A stretch of DNA of 64,000 bases from Tachypleus tridentatus. Taxonomy: Eukaryota > Arthropoda > Merostomata > Xiphosura > Limulidae. Positions within the stretch are counted from its first letter, which is position 1. The number at the start of each line of letters is the position of its first letter. Below, one piece after another: positions 33,737 to 45,240 of the stretch. Below the pieces are notes generated by a model. That model was not told the origin of the DNA and made no database searches. It saw only the letters and a list, made by a program, of their open reading frames with translations. A program made the translations under genes and the position numbers. The stretch spans positions 34,523,771 through 34,587,770 of the forward strand of contig NW_027467782.1 of NCBI RefSeq assembly GCF_004210375.1, given 5' to 3'.

Positions 33737-34148
33737 CTCGCTGAGCAGGTATTTGGGTATTGATGTTAAATACCCAGGAGGGTCAGGTACATCATACCTC
33801 TTCCTCCCTTCCGAACGTTTGGGCCAAAGTAAAGTATAACTCCATACTCAGGCCTATTTCAGGGCACAGTTTATGCAAGAAAAGTTTTTTTTTCCTTTAG
33901 TTATTTCTTCCTTTTTTTTATACATTTTCTGTACTTTTTTATTTACATTTTGAATTTTTTGTATTTTTCATATATATATACACACATATATATATATATT
34001 TTTTCCTTTAATATACATATTTTTTTTGTATTTTTCTCCTTTTTCTTCTTTTTGCTTTTCTCCATGGAGAAAATGCAACTACTACTAGTAATAACCATTT
34101 AAAAAAATAAATAAAATAAAATGAAAAATAAAAATAAAAAAATAAAAA
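33737..34148 (+). mobile_element. A-tailed retroinsertion in hAT copy C
   Basis: A 412-bp segment absent from hAT copies A and B at the same site. It is flanked by a 13-bp near-identical repeat (ttcttaggtaagt at 33724-33736, ttctcaggtaagt at 34149-34161) and ends in an A-rich tail (aaataaataaaataaaatga). These are marks of LINE-driven retroposition. The body (tatttgggtattgatgttaa, atacccaggagggtcaggta) has no frame that I recognise, and its middle is T-rich low-complexity with a TATA/CACA microsatellite near 33970. It is probably a LINE 3' untranslated end. Confidence 0.75.
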
Positions 34149-34271
34149 TTCTCAGGTAAGTGTCGTGGCAAAAGTACGTTTCAATATATTTTGTTTGTGC
34201 GTTCTTGGACCAGTACAATACTTTTCTCACAGCGCTCTGTGTTTTTCATTTTCAGACCCTGTTCTTTTTTC

Positions 34272-35585
34272 ATGACTGCTTTTAAAAGAAGAAAAGTGGA
34301 CTTTGAGTGTCATGCTTTCAATGATGAATGGGGAGAAAAGCAATTCTTTGTGGAAACAAGAAAACAGAAAGCTACTTGTGTGATATGCACAGAAAGTGTT
34401 GCCATTTTAAAAGAGTATAGTCTTCGGCGTCACTATGAAACAAAACATCTATCAACATATTTGAAATTTTCAGGAAAGTTCCGTTCTGAAAAATTTGAAT
34501 CCATGATACGTGTTTTTGAATCTCAAAAGAATCTCTTCACGAGAAAGTTTGCTGAAAATAAATCTGTCACTCGTACAAGTTACAAAATAGTGCATAGGAT
34601 GGCAGAGCGAGGAAAACCTTTTACTGACGGCAACTTCATCAAAGAGTGTATGACGGAAGCAGCAAATGAGCTGTGTCCTGAAAATGCCAATTTCTTTGAA
34701 AGTATCAGCCTTTCAGCAACGTCAGTTGTACGGAGAGCAGAAGAACTTGGAGAGAATATCGCATTACAGATACGCCAAAAAGCTAGAAACTCCCTATGGT
34801 ATTCTCTGGCACAGGATGAGTCTACTGATCTCTCAAGTACGTCACAACTTCTCGTGTTCACTCGTGGAGTTGATTTGGACTTTCAGATCACGGAAGAGTT
34901 GACATCAGTTTGCAGCATGCACGGAAGAACAAGTGGAGAAGACATTTTCATGGAAGTGCATAAAACTTTGCAAGACTATAGCCTTTAGTGGAATCAGCTT
35001 AGAGGTGTTACAGTTGATGGAGGAAGAAACATGGCTGGAGTAAAGAAGGGTCTGGTTTCAGTCATTTCTGCAGTGAACTGCATACGGAGTCATGCACTTA
35101 ATCATCGCCAGTTGAAGGCGTTTCTTGAAGAAATTGATTCGAATTTCTGTGACTTGCCTTATCACACGGCGGTGAGGTGGCTCAGCTGCGGTAAAGTCTT
35201 GTCTCGTTTTTATAAGCTGAGAAGAGAAATATATATATTTATTATCGAGAAATATAGAGCCGATCCACTTCTTTTTCAGAATCATTTTGATATTGTCATT
35301 GATGACGTGACAGTGGAACTTCAGCTGGAGGTCATGGATTTGTAAGAAAATGACTTGTTCAAAGCAACTCACAGAGACAGACAACTTATTGCATTTTACA
35401 GCTACATTCCTGAAGATGATTTTCTAAAGCTGAAGAATTTCGCATCTGGTATGGCATCAGTGTTCGGAACAACTTATGTCTGCGAACAAGCATTTTCAAA
35501 AATGAAGTATGTGAAATCGGTACATCGATCAAGGTTGACTGATGAACATTTGAAACCAATTCTAATGATTGGATGCAGCAATTAA
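34272..35585 (+). pseudogene. hAT transposase with BED finger, best-preserved copy (C)
   Basis: Starts MTAFKRRKVDFECHAFND at 34272. The BED finger is intact (ATCVICTES and RRHYETKH). The hAT core has LAQDESTDLSSTSQLLVFTR, TVDGGRNMAGVKKGLVS and YHTAVRWLSCGKVLSRFYKL, and the C-terminal dimerisation part has TYVCEQAFSKMKYVKSVHRS and LTDEHLKPILMIGCSN. Only two stops interrupt it: TAG at 34986-34988 and TAA at 35343-35345. Near 35275 (DPLLFQNHFDIVIDD) it skips a segment of about 90 residues present in copy A. Usual length for this family is about 600 residues. It is not functional as it stands. Confidence 0.9.
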
Positions 35586-35955
35586 AAACCGAATATTTAA
35601 GATATTTCAAAAGCAAACGCCAATTTCATAAATCTCACTAACATTTTTGCGGCTTAGTGAAATTCAGATATGTACTCACTGTGTGCGATGTGACAATTGC
35701 TTTTGCTAATGTAACCTTCTTTGATAACGTTTTGGTAAATAAAAATGTTGGTTGTATTTCTGTTTGTTTTTTATTATATGTGTGTATTGCATGCTACTCC
35801 CACATGGCTAATGTGGCATCCTAAACTTAGTGTTAAGTATTTTTACAGAGAGCTTTCATTCTAACTTATGAGTATTGAACATAATTATCATGTGGCCAAC
35901 GCTTCTCATTCCCCAAGTAATCTGGCCCCCTGTGAAAAAAGTTTGGTGATCCCTG

Positions 35956-37828
35956 AGCTATACAGTTAAACAAACTTATTCTTACTGTACGACATCCATA
36001 CATGTTGTTGTGTCTAGTCACAGAGATCTACAAAAATCTAAATGTGTCCTTACTCTACAACATCCTTGCATGTTATTATGTCAAGTAACTCAGGCCTATT
36101 GTTTTACAAATTTGTTCTTACTCTACAATATTATTAAATGTTGTTGTATTTAGTCACTCAGTAGTACAGTTAAACAAACTTATAGTTACAATATAACTTC
36201 CTTACAAACTGTTGTATCTAGTTGCTCAGTAGTACAGTTAAACAAACTTATAGTTACAATATAACCTTCTTACAAACTGTTGTATCTAGTCACTCAGTAG
36301 TACAGTTAAACAAACTTATAGTTACAATATAACTTCCTTACAAACTGTTGTATCTAGTCACTCAGTAGTACAGTTAAACAAACTTATAGTTACAATATAA
36401 CTTCCTTACAAACTGTTGTATCTAGTTGCTCAGTAGTACAGTTAAACAAACTTATAGTTACAATATAACCTTCTTACAAACTGTTGTATCTAGTCACTCA
36501 GTAGTACAGTTAAACAAACTTATAGTTACAATATAACTTCTTTACAAACTGTTGTATCTAGTCACTCAGTAGTACAATTAAACAAACTTGTAATTACAAT
36601 ATAACTTCATTACAAACTGTTGTATCTAGTCAGTCAGGTGTACATTTATAATAATTTGGTCTTACAAGACAAGATCATTACATTTTATTGTGTCTGGTCA
36701 CTTCACTCTACAGTATCCTTTCGTGTTTTTTGTCTATTCACTTAGAAATACAACGAACCTAACTTGTTCTTACACTACAACAGCGTTACATACTGTTGAA
36801 TCGAGTCACTCAACTGTACAGGCATCCACATTTCTTGTGTTTTTTTTACAAATTGTAAGATACCACTTGGCCTAATCATTCTGCTGTAAAGGTATCCAAA
36901 CTTGTTCTTACTCTACAACATCCTTACGTGTTGTTGTTTCTAATTACTCGGACGTACAGCTATACAAACTTGTTCCTACTTTACAATATCCTAATATATA
37001 ATTATTTTTAGTCAAGGAGCAGTCGTTACACTTTTTTCAAACTTATTGTTACTGTACAATAAACTTACATATTATTGTGTCTAGTAAGTCAGGTCTGCAG
37101 TTATAGAAACTTGTTCTTACTCTACAACATCCTTACATGCTGTGTCTATTCAATCAGCTGTAGAATGAACCAATCTTGTTCTTACACTACAACATCCGTA
37201 CATGTTGTTGTGTCTAGTAATCCAGGTCTGTTGTTATCCAAATACTCTACAACATCCTGACATGTTGTTGTGTCTAGTAATCCAGGTCTGTTGTTATACA
37301 AACATCCTTACTCTACAACATTCTGACATGTTGTTGTGTCTAGTAATCCAGGTCTGTTGTTATACAAACTTGTTATTACTCTACAACATCCGTACATGTT
37401 GTTGTGTCTAGTCACTCAGCTGTACAACTATCCAAACTTGTTGTTACACTACAACATCCTTACATGTTGTTGTGTCTGGTCACTCAGCTGTACAGCTATA
37501 CAAACTTGTTGTTACTCTACAACATCCTTACATGTTGTTGTGTCTGGTCACTCAGCTGTACAGCTCTCCAAACTTGTTGTTACTCTACAACATCCTTACA
37601 TGTTCTTGTGTCTAGTCACTCAGCTGTACAACTATCCAAACTTGTTGTTACACTACATCTTTCTTATATACTGTTGTATCTCGTTAGACAGCTGAACAGT
37701 TATCAAAAAGTGTCCTTACAAAACTACATCCTTACATTCTATGGTGTCTGGCTACTCAGCTCTACAGTTATACAAACTTGTTCGTACTCTAAAACATCCT
37801 TACATGTTGTTGTGTCTCCTATCTGAGA
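35956..37828. repeat. 68-bp minisatellite array, main part
   Basis: About 27 tandem units with a period of exactly 68 bp where measured (36210 to 36278; 37465 to 37533). There are two subtypes: gttgtatctagtcactcagt with tacagttaaacaaacttata (about 36130-36640), and gttgttgtgtctagtcactc with tacaactatccaaacttgtt (about 37200-37830). Homogeneity is highest within each subtype, suggesting separate local amplification. Because 68 leaves remainder 2 on division by 3, long open frames here pass through all reading phases. All three forward frames are open over parts of 37202-37826. I regard these frames as by-products. Confidence 0.92.
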
Positions 37829-37844
37829 ATAGGCACACACATAG

Positions 37845-38306
37845 ACCAAGAACAAACAATAAATCCCAAGATATAACAAACTACAAAATCATATACTGCT
37901 GCATACCATATGTTCCTGACATCAGCGAAAAAATAAACAACATTTGGAGAAAGACATAACAAAACAGAACATTCCAGGAAACACCAAATCTATTCAATAA
38001 CCATGTACAAAACTTAAGTCCATACTATGTAAAAACACAACACCAACATAATTTATAAAATACAATGCAATAACTGCCACGACTTAAAAACTACAGAAAC
38101 AAGAAGAAAAATGGAAACTAGATTCAATGAACCTACAAAAAAACAAAACAGAAATCATCTTCACACGTTTTGAACACTGCAAATGAAATTAAAACAACAT
38201 AACCACAGAAAACAACCAGATATTAAGAAGGGAACCAAATACAAAAACGCAAAATCAAAGAAGCTTTACTTATACAGCAACTAAAACCAAAATTAAATCA
38301 ATATAA
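37845..38306 (+). pseudogene. Penelope-like retroelement, endonuclease end
   Basis: Translates in pieces to IIYCCIPYVPDISEKINNIW, then NLIYKIQCNNCHD, TETRRKMETRFNEPTKK, and an INIENTEIL-like stretch followed by NAKSKKLYLYSN. The order (VPYVPGISEKI, then Y-x-I-x-C-x2-C-x4-YIGET-x-R-x-L-x-R-x2-EH, then KRKIKEALLIQQLKPKLNQY) is that of the GIY-YIG endonuclease at the C-terminus of Penelope-like elements. Here the YIGETGR core is degraded. A SINE follows immediately at 38307. The first codons are in frame with the minisatellite before it, by chance. Confidence 0.7.
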
Positions 38307-38545
38307 TTTGTTTTGAATTTCGAGAAAACTACTCGAGGGCTATCTTCGCTAGCCGTTCCTAATTTAGCAGTGTTATACGAGAGGGAAGGCAGCTAGTCAT
38401 CACCACCCACTGCCATCTCTCGGGCAACTCTTTTACCAATGGATAGTGGGATTGACCATCACATTATAATTTCTCCATGGCTGAAAGGGCGAGGATGTAT
38501 GGTGTGATGGGAATTTGAATAAGCGAACCTTGGATTACACATTAA
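38307..38545 (-). repeat. SINE family 1, diverged
   Basis: Reverse-oriented copy: gttttgaatttcgagaaaac, tactcgagggctatcttcgc, gcagctagtcatcaccaccc, aatggatagtgggattgacc. The head region (gatgggaatttgaataagcg, aaccttggattacac) is decayed. Confidence 0.85.
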
Positions 38546-40999
38546 TTTTGGCTAACATCTCTGAACTATACGAGTATATTCATTATTGAGATTTGGCAAA
38601 CTTGATTCTTCATTTTCAGTCAATCTATGGCGTCGTTTTACAAGAACATTTTGATTTAATGAGTCTAATTTAGTCATTATTAATTGCTGTTGTGTAGTGT
38701 TATGTCTAATAATTGATTAACATTAAGTGTTTTCTGGTGTTAATTATTAGTATTAAGTGTCATTGATATTACCGTTGAGTTTCGCAACAGGTAATAACTG
38801 AGGTTGTTTGCAATAAAATAAAATAGTGATACCTTTTCAAATGTGACTTCTGGCATTTTTAGATGTGCATACTCTTTATTATGTTACATGCTGATGAAGA
38901 TGCATTTTGTTACTGACTGACATCCATGTTGATGTTTTCTCATCTGTTGCAAGATGCTGCACGTTCTGTACCATGGGTGAGGGGTATGACTTCTTTCAGG
39001 TCTCTTTTTGGATGGTTTTGACGTTACAAGTTAATCTGTACATGTATTGCTTTGTTTTCCAATGTCAAAATTTTGTGTAGAAAAGGGGTGTTAAATAACC
39101 TTTTAAATGTGACCATTTTTGGTAGCATTATTGTTCCCATGACGCCAAACAAGTTATAAATGTCCTTCACTTGCATGCCTTTCAACTGCTATTTATATCT
39201 GCTATGGTTATTGTAACATTTCTTGAAGTAATTATTCAGAATTGTCTCAATGAAATGCACTCAACCCTCTTTATACTCTAAATTTTTGTTTATAATGTAC
39301 TGAACCCTCAGTTTACTCAGATGTTTGGTTTATAGTGTACCCAACTTTTGCAACTAATGGATTTGATGACCCCCATTGGTAACTCTCAGATTAATTGTAT
39401 AATCTCTGCATTTTAGTTTTATGGAAACAATTTTTTTTCTGGTTATGCATAGAAATGACCATGCTTTTAATTTCACCTGAAAAGATGATCAGAGAAATTT
39501 TAAAACAAAATTATTACTTGTCTTAATTCGAGGCTTTTTCTTATGTGGATGAGTTTGTGTTCCCAAATGCATTTGAAAACGTTATGAGAAAAGTAAATGT
39601 CATGAATAAAAACAAATGTACTTTCTTCTATAAGATTACACACACAGGTGCTGACTTTCACACACATGCAGTTATATCTAATATTTCAATGTTCACCAAC
39701 AAAATTAGGTTTATGATAAAGTTTATTTGGAATTTGTGGAAGCAATTGGTGTATGACAATAGTTTAAAAAAACATCAGTATACTTTGCTGACCGTTTTCT
39801 AATTTAAATCTTATAAATTGGATAGACTTTGCATGTTAATTCACTGGGATCATATGAATTATTTTTATAAATGTGACTCAACGACTAAATTTCATATAAA
39901 CATATATGAATAATTAAGTTGCAAAGTGCGTTATTTTCAGTTGCATTATTCTCTATATATTTTCCTTGTTGCAACAGTGCACATATTACTAAAAGTTGGA
40001 ATTTCTTAATAAACCACATACATACACAAACAGAAGTTATATAAAAAGAAACAAATCTAATATGTAAGTGGTGCATATATATTGTACTATGATTAGCATT
40101 ATATGAATAAGGGGACTTTTCAATTTCATATTATTTATTAGTGGAGACATTATTACATCCAGGGTAACTCTACTGTAAGAAGTAAAATCTAGCACTGATA
40201 ATTGTTCATTCAGTTTAGCTACACTGGATACACTAATTCCACAGTCATTATAACCTGTCACTAATTTATATAAGTTTGTTCATAAATTATTTGAAAAAAA
40301 ATCTCAGAACAAACATCTTTTGTGCTTTTAATTGATGTGCAAGAGCTTTTATCTTTCTTTGTCTGTTTGTATAAATAAAATAAAAACTATTATCTATGTC
40401 ACTGACAGTTTATTACTTGTTTCATTTATAACATACACAAACGAAAAAATATATAAAAAACTGTATGATGCTCTCACAACTCTGTAAATAACATTTTTCC
40501 ATAAGTAAAAAAAGAATTTTATAATAAAAAGAATATTGATCAGGGAATATATGTATATGATGTCATGGTAACAGGAGTGGAAAAGTGAAATACAAGGAAG
40601 ATAATAATCACTTTAAAAAACATTTATTACTTCCATGTGGTGCAAAAATTTAGTTAAATATAAGTTTATGTTCTTCGATTTTGCAATGATACTTTTTTGT
40701 GGGGATCATGTCATAAAACCAGTACACTCATGTCACCAATGCCATTGTGATTTGGAAAGTTGAGGTGTTTGGGATCTGAGGGTTTAAGAGTGTCATTGCG
40801 TACAAGTCAGGGATGTTTACGTACAGTAAAGCAAATAAATAAGCAATGCAGTCGGATTTAAATTGGCCTTTACGTGAAAGGTGGAACTGGAGAGATTTGA
40901 TAAGTTAGTGATATAATCACATGCAAGACAAATAGCTCGCCAACACAGACCAGTTCTGTCAGTTTGTACAAGTGAAGGTGATTGATTCTGTCTGTAATT
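38546..40999. other. AT-rich DNA, nothing recognised
   Basis: No SINE, transposon or convincing exon in about 2.4 kb. An 85-codon open frame (39545-39802) has no domain that I can name. Confidence 0.45.
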
Positions 41000-41014
41000 T
41001 GACATGTACAGTCT

Positions 41015-41281
41015 TTGAAATTCCTTTTACATTTGAAAGAAACTGAAAGTGGAGAGACAAAAATGTTGAGAGATGTGTTTTCTCTTGTCAGTAAGGTGAT
41101 GTTGCATTGGATAGTTCTACTACTCTGTCAAGTTGAAGGAAAGTATGTAAAGACTAAAGGATCTCTGTCACTATGTGGTTTGTCTTTAGACCAGAGACAG
41201 CTTGCAATGAAGAATGTGGCAAATTTAGCCTTTTTTATTGGTGTTGTTGGAATAATTCTGATGTCTAGAAATAACAAGTAA
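41015..41281 (+). other. Unassigned open frame with one membrane-like segment
   Basis: 88 codons; the second half reads GSLSLCGLSLDQRQLAMKNV and then NLAFFIGVVGIILMSRNNK, which looks like a single membrane-spanning helix with a short basic tail. The composition is more protein-like than that of surrounding frames. I do not recognise the family, no splice or promoter signal supports it, and an ATG-to-stop frame of this length can occur by chance. It may be a small membrane-protein gene, a last exon, or nothing. Confidence 0.2.
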
Positions 41282-42429
41282 TGTTGTTTGTAATGTCAGA
41301 GTATAGACATCTCAAATGTAGGAATTGACCCTTAAAGGTAGTGTTTGTACCAAGAAAGATAGAAATAATTAAAATGTAAATAGAAAGAGCTCTCAGTGCA
41401 TTTGTAATGTACGTTAGCAGCAAATGTAGATCTGGAAATGCCAGTAATGATGTCTAAAAAAGATCTGTATATTTAAGAGACTGAGAAAAAACAAAATGAG
41501 ATCATCTTTTACAAATCATTCAATGACAATCTCACTCTCTGTTTAAAGAAATTCAACACAAAGAGTATAGAAGAAATTAACAAATCTTGGTAACAGCTTT
41601 TAATATGTGTTACTTGTGTTCAACAGGAAGCAATGCTTAGAAGTGGTGGCAACTGTGTGTCTCATGTTTGTTTAGGTTTTGAACCAGCTGTTTACTATGT
41701 CTGAAATTTGTTAAAAATAACTAACGTTTAGTTTTGGTATCAGCTGTTTAACTCCAAGATTGTATAACATGAACCAATGTTTAACCTTGAAAGAAACTGT
41801 TTAACATATTCCTAGACTTTTCAACAGGCAACTGTTAATGTTACATCACTTTTAATCTTGATGATAACACAATTTTTTGACTTGTTCAACAGGAACTGAT
41901 ATAGAAATATATAATTTTTAATCCTGTTAACAGATGGATAGGGTTATTTAGTATGCTTCAACATAGTTTAACAGGAACTAACATAAGAATGCTAAGCTGT
42001 TGTTAACAAACAGTTACAGACACCATTATTTCTTTCAATATGACATACATACAGATTTCTTTTGATCTCTCCTTTCATTAAACAACAATGATGTCAATAC
42101 TATTACAAAACCATTCTTAGATGCATTGTAATGTTTTTTTACAATTACTGATGTTGTGAAAATTGGATGATACCTCTTCTTACTAAAGAATGAGAAAATA
42201 ACTTTTATTGAAATGTTATACAGTTGGCATACTGGCAGCTGCTTGAATTATGCAATTACTTACTGCCTCCATGCAGTTGTTAACAGATGGAAGACTGAGG
42301 ACTGCAAGACCAAGTTCCAAAAGAGTGGTAAAAAAAGTCAGTCAACCTGGTCCAACTTTCACCATGGCACTTAAGTAAGAGGGCACTGACCACAACCATT
42401 CTCTCTTAAAACAATGGGTAGTTTCACTG
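41282..42429. other. AT-rich DNA with scattered AACAGGAACTG-like words
   Basis: No gene seen. Short words such as tcaacaggcaactgttaatg, ttcaacaggaactgata and taacaggaactaacata recur irregularly between 41620 and 42010. They may be remnants of a decayed tandem repeat. Confidence 0.35.
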
Positions 42430-42760
42430 TTTCACTTACCATTGTCATCTCTCAAGAAAAGTGAAGGGGAACAGATAGATACGTAGATCCACAGCAATAA
42501 AAGACTGACTAGGTGCATGGAAATAGGGAAAAGAACCACTACTGAAGAGAGATAGGTTGTGATCTGAGAACATATTTTCAATGGAACAATCCCTCATGTA
42601 TATATTAGTACTACTCCACAGGGTAGTGTCTATTAAAATCCCCCAAAATGAAAAATAGAGATGGCAACTGTTCTGTAACACCATCAAAGTGTGACTGACT
42701 GTCTCTCAGGAAGACAAGAGAACAAACAATGATGGTATTCTACTTACAGTTGATTGTTGG
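42430..42760 (-). pseudogene. Jockey-type LINE endonuclease fragment
   Basis: The minus-strand frame 42687-42445 contains LYFSFWGILIDTTLWSSTNI, RDCSIENMFSDHNLSLFSSG and YFHAPSQSFIAVDLRIYLF. This follows the conserved Jockey endonuclease region (LGDFN-x-HH-x-LWGS, then RG-x2-IE-x-L, NDGSPTHFH, SHIDLTLCSP). The catalytic GDFN has decayed to GILI and the D of the SxIDL motif persists as AVDL. Isolated fragment: no RT domain follows it. Confidence 0.7.
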
Positions 42761-44090
42761 TGTGTGTGTGTGTATATTGGTCTACATGCCTTATCCACAA
42801 TCTTGTGGTTACAAATGAGTTATAGAATCTGTCCTGTTGAGGGTGAGAAAGTATATAGTTCATTGTACTAACATTTATTTATACATGAATAATGCTTGAA
42901 CCTATTGTTCCATTTTTCACACATTCTACTTTAATTCCCACCTTCCTGTGTAAGGAACATACCTGTTCCAGAAGTACCCCATTTATGGGCTTTATTCATC
43001 TCAGAGTACATCTGTTCATTCTGGATAGTTAGTTATTCTGCTGTGCTTCTTAACTGACCCTTTTACTTTTATAGAGTGGAGATAATACCACATCAGAAGT
43101 TATTTTTTGACATCAAAATATAATTTCCCATTGGTAATTCACATCCACCCTCCTCATGGCTGGTGTTCTTCACTTAGAACAGGTCAATTTTTGAAAATGA
43201 GGAGTAAGAAGGAATAGTAGAGGGAGACAGATGTGCCACTACTGGTGGAGAACAGTCACATGATATGCACATGTTTAGAAAAAGCATAAAGTTTATAGGG
43301 TATAAAGACTGATGCACTGATTACAAAAATATTTTTCAGCAAAGCTTAGAGTGCAAAGAGTAATTGAGATAGCTTTGTGTGATAGAAGATAGATACCTAT
43401 CAAAAATACATTTTAAGTGTAAAAGTGTTAACATTTGTATCTCCGCACAAGAGATTTGCATGTTTAACTGGTTGGTGAAATAGGTAAGAGCTTCAAATTT
43501 TTTACACTGAGAATTGAAACTATTATATGAATTTTTGTCTTTGCAGAATATTGCTATTGAGATCCTGATAACCTTAAGTCAATCATTTGAAATATTTTAT
43601 TTAATGATCCTAGAAATAAAGACAAAAATAAGAAAAAAGAGCTGTTCCAAAACAGCAACAACCAACTTAAAGACATTTTATGAGCCATTATGGCGAGGCT
43701 AAAATTTTAAATTTTCTTTGAAGTTGGCTTTCCATTTTCCGTAAGAGCTTTATATCTTGTTGAACAACGTGATCTAATTTAAGAAGACAAGGATTATAAC
43801 TACTGTTATTCCAGGGGGATGGGGGGACTATACAATTTCCAACAAGATAATATACAACTGTCCTCCCATATAGTGAAGACGGTGTTAAAATAGACTCTCA
43901 GTGATGGGAAAGATTTTCAATAACTTCTCGTAATGCCGTCTCACTCGCATGTGTGTGTTACCAAATATTAACGTGGTGAACCCCAAACCACGTGTAAAGT
44001 TACCTGCATTTAGAAACTGATTACCTTTACTGTAAAGATTTTGAACGTATTATATGAATTTTATTCTCTTTCAACATAACTCCAGTTACG
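42761..44090. other. AT-rich DNA, nothing recognised
   Basis: Includes a short (gt)n run near 42761-42772. No gene or transposon motif identified. Confidence 0.4.
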
Positions 44091-44425
44091 ACAGAAAGTG
44101 TTTGTATCCCTTGCGTCCCGAGTAGTTTTTTGCTCATAACTTAAAAAGTATCACGATAAGACTTATAGAAATATAATATATTACAAATATTATACCAATA
44201 CACATCTACATAAATTATTTTGTGAATTAAACTGATTGAGGTATGCAAGAAAGCATGTAGATAAACCCTTCACCTATTGGAAGAGTATTCTTTGGTCAGA
44301 CGAAACTAACATCAAGCTTTTTGACCAAAATTACATTGATCTTAAAAGGGTCGGAGTAAATTCAGCCCACTCTGAACCTAAAGCAGTGACTAACACCAAC
44401 CAACACTGCATGATCATATAAGTAA
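44091..44425 (+). pseudogene. Tc1-like transposon remnant with transposase fragment
   Basis: The sequence acagaaagtgtttgtatccc followed by ttgctcataacttaaaaagt has the look of a Tc1-like terminus. After a jump the frame from about 44236 reads ARKHVDKPFTYWKSILWSDE and TNIKLF, the region around the first catalytic aspartate of Tc1 transposases (WSDET). It stops at 44421. The helix-turn-helix part is missing and no later catalytic residues are found. This is a third Tc1-like family in the window, different from those at 0.4 and 11.5 kb. Confidence 0.7.
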
Positions 44426-44604
44426 AGAAAGGCAGAAGTCAGAGAGCACCTGACACTCCAGAGTACATATGATACCCAAAACCAAAGAGAGAAAAAACAA
44501 AATGCAGTGCTCTATTTATTGTCGAATTTTGCCTTTTTCATTGACGTTTAACATTAACTTCCGACAGATGAAGATATCTTCCAAGATCAAAATTAAATAT
44601 TTAT

Positions 44605-44868
44605 TTGAATTTCGCACAAAGCTACACGAGGGCTATCTTCGCCAGCTGTCCCTAATTTAGCAGTGTAAGACTAGAGGGAAGGCAATTAGTCATTGCCACC
44701 CACTGCCAACTTTTGGGCGACTGTTTTACCAACGAACAGTGGGATTTACCGTCACGTTATAACGCACCCACGGTTGAAAGGGCGAGCATGTTTAGTGCGA
44801 CTGGGTTCGAACCTGCGATCATCAGATTACGAGTCGAACTCCATAACCCACTTAGCCATGCTAGGCAC
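44605..44868 (-). repeat. SINE family 1, left arm of an inverted pair
   Basis: Reverse-oriented full copy from tttgaatttcgcacaaagct to the head cttagccatgctaggc. The B-box region reads actgggttcgaacctgcgat. Confidence 0.9.
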
Positions 44869-44970
44869 AAAGTGAAAGATATACTCAGTAACAGATATTA
44901 ACTACTTAATAAAATAAGCTGTTCAAAACTGTTCAACTATTATCTTTGTGAGGTTCACGTTTCTCTTGAC

Positions 44971-45240
44971 TAGGCCCTTCATGGCCAGGTGGGTTAAGAC
45001 GTGCGACTTGTAATCTGAAAATCGTGGGTTTGCATCCCCGTCGCGCCAAAATGCTCGCCCTTTCAGCCGTGGGGGCATTATAATGTTATGATCAATCCCA
45101 CTATTCGTTGATAAAAGAGTAGCCCAAAAGTTTGCTGTGAGTGCTGATGACAAGCTAGCTTCCCTCTTCTTTTACACTGCTAATTTAGGGACAGCTAGTG
45201 CTGATATCCCTCGAGTAGCTTTGCGCAAAATTAAAAAAGA
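44971..45240 (+). repeat. SINE family 1, right arm of an inverted pair
   Basis: Full copy from taggcccttcatggccaggt to the tail gctttgcgcaaaattaaaaa. With the 44605-44868 copy it forms head-to-head inverted repeats separated by about 100 bp, able to fold into a long hairpin if transcribed through. Confidence 0.9.

Larger units (their letters stand above)
33047..35955 (+). mobile_element. hAT (Charlie-like) DNA transposon, copy C, with both ends
   Basis: Complete element with inverted ends caggggtcaccaaac and gtttggtgatccctg. An 8-bp target duplication with one mismatch flanks it (aactatac at 33039-33046, agctatac at 35956-35963), as expected for the hAT superfamily. Two later insertions lie inside it: a SINE at 33114-33387 and a 412-bp A-tailed retroinsertion at 33737-34148. 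It is in the opposite orientation to copies A and B. Confidence 0.93.

Noticed and set aside
37202..37826. Three overlapping forward open frames of 69-140 codons in the minisatellite as protein genes
   Set aside because: They are translations of the same 68-bp unit in different phases and have no start context or domain; the longest frames simply run until the array ends.
32893..37828. CRISPR array
   Set aside because: The units are contiguous with no unique spacers, and the genome is eukaryotic.
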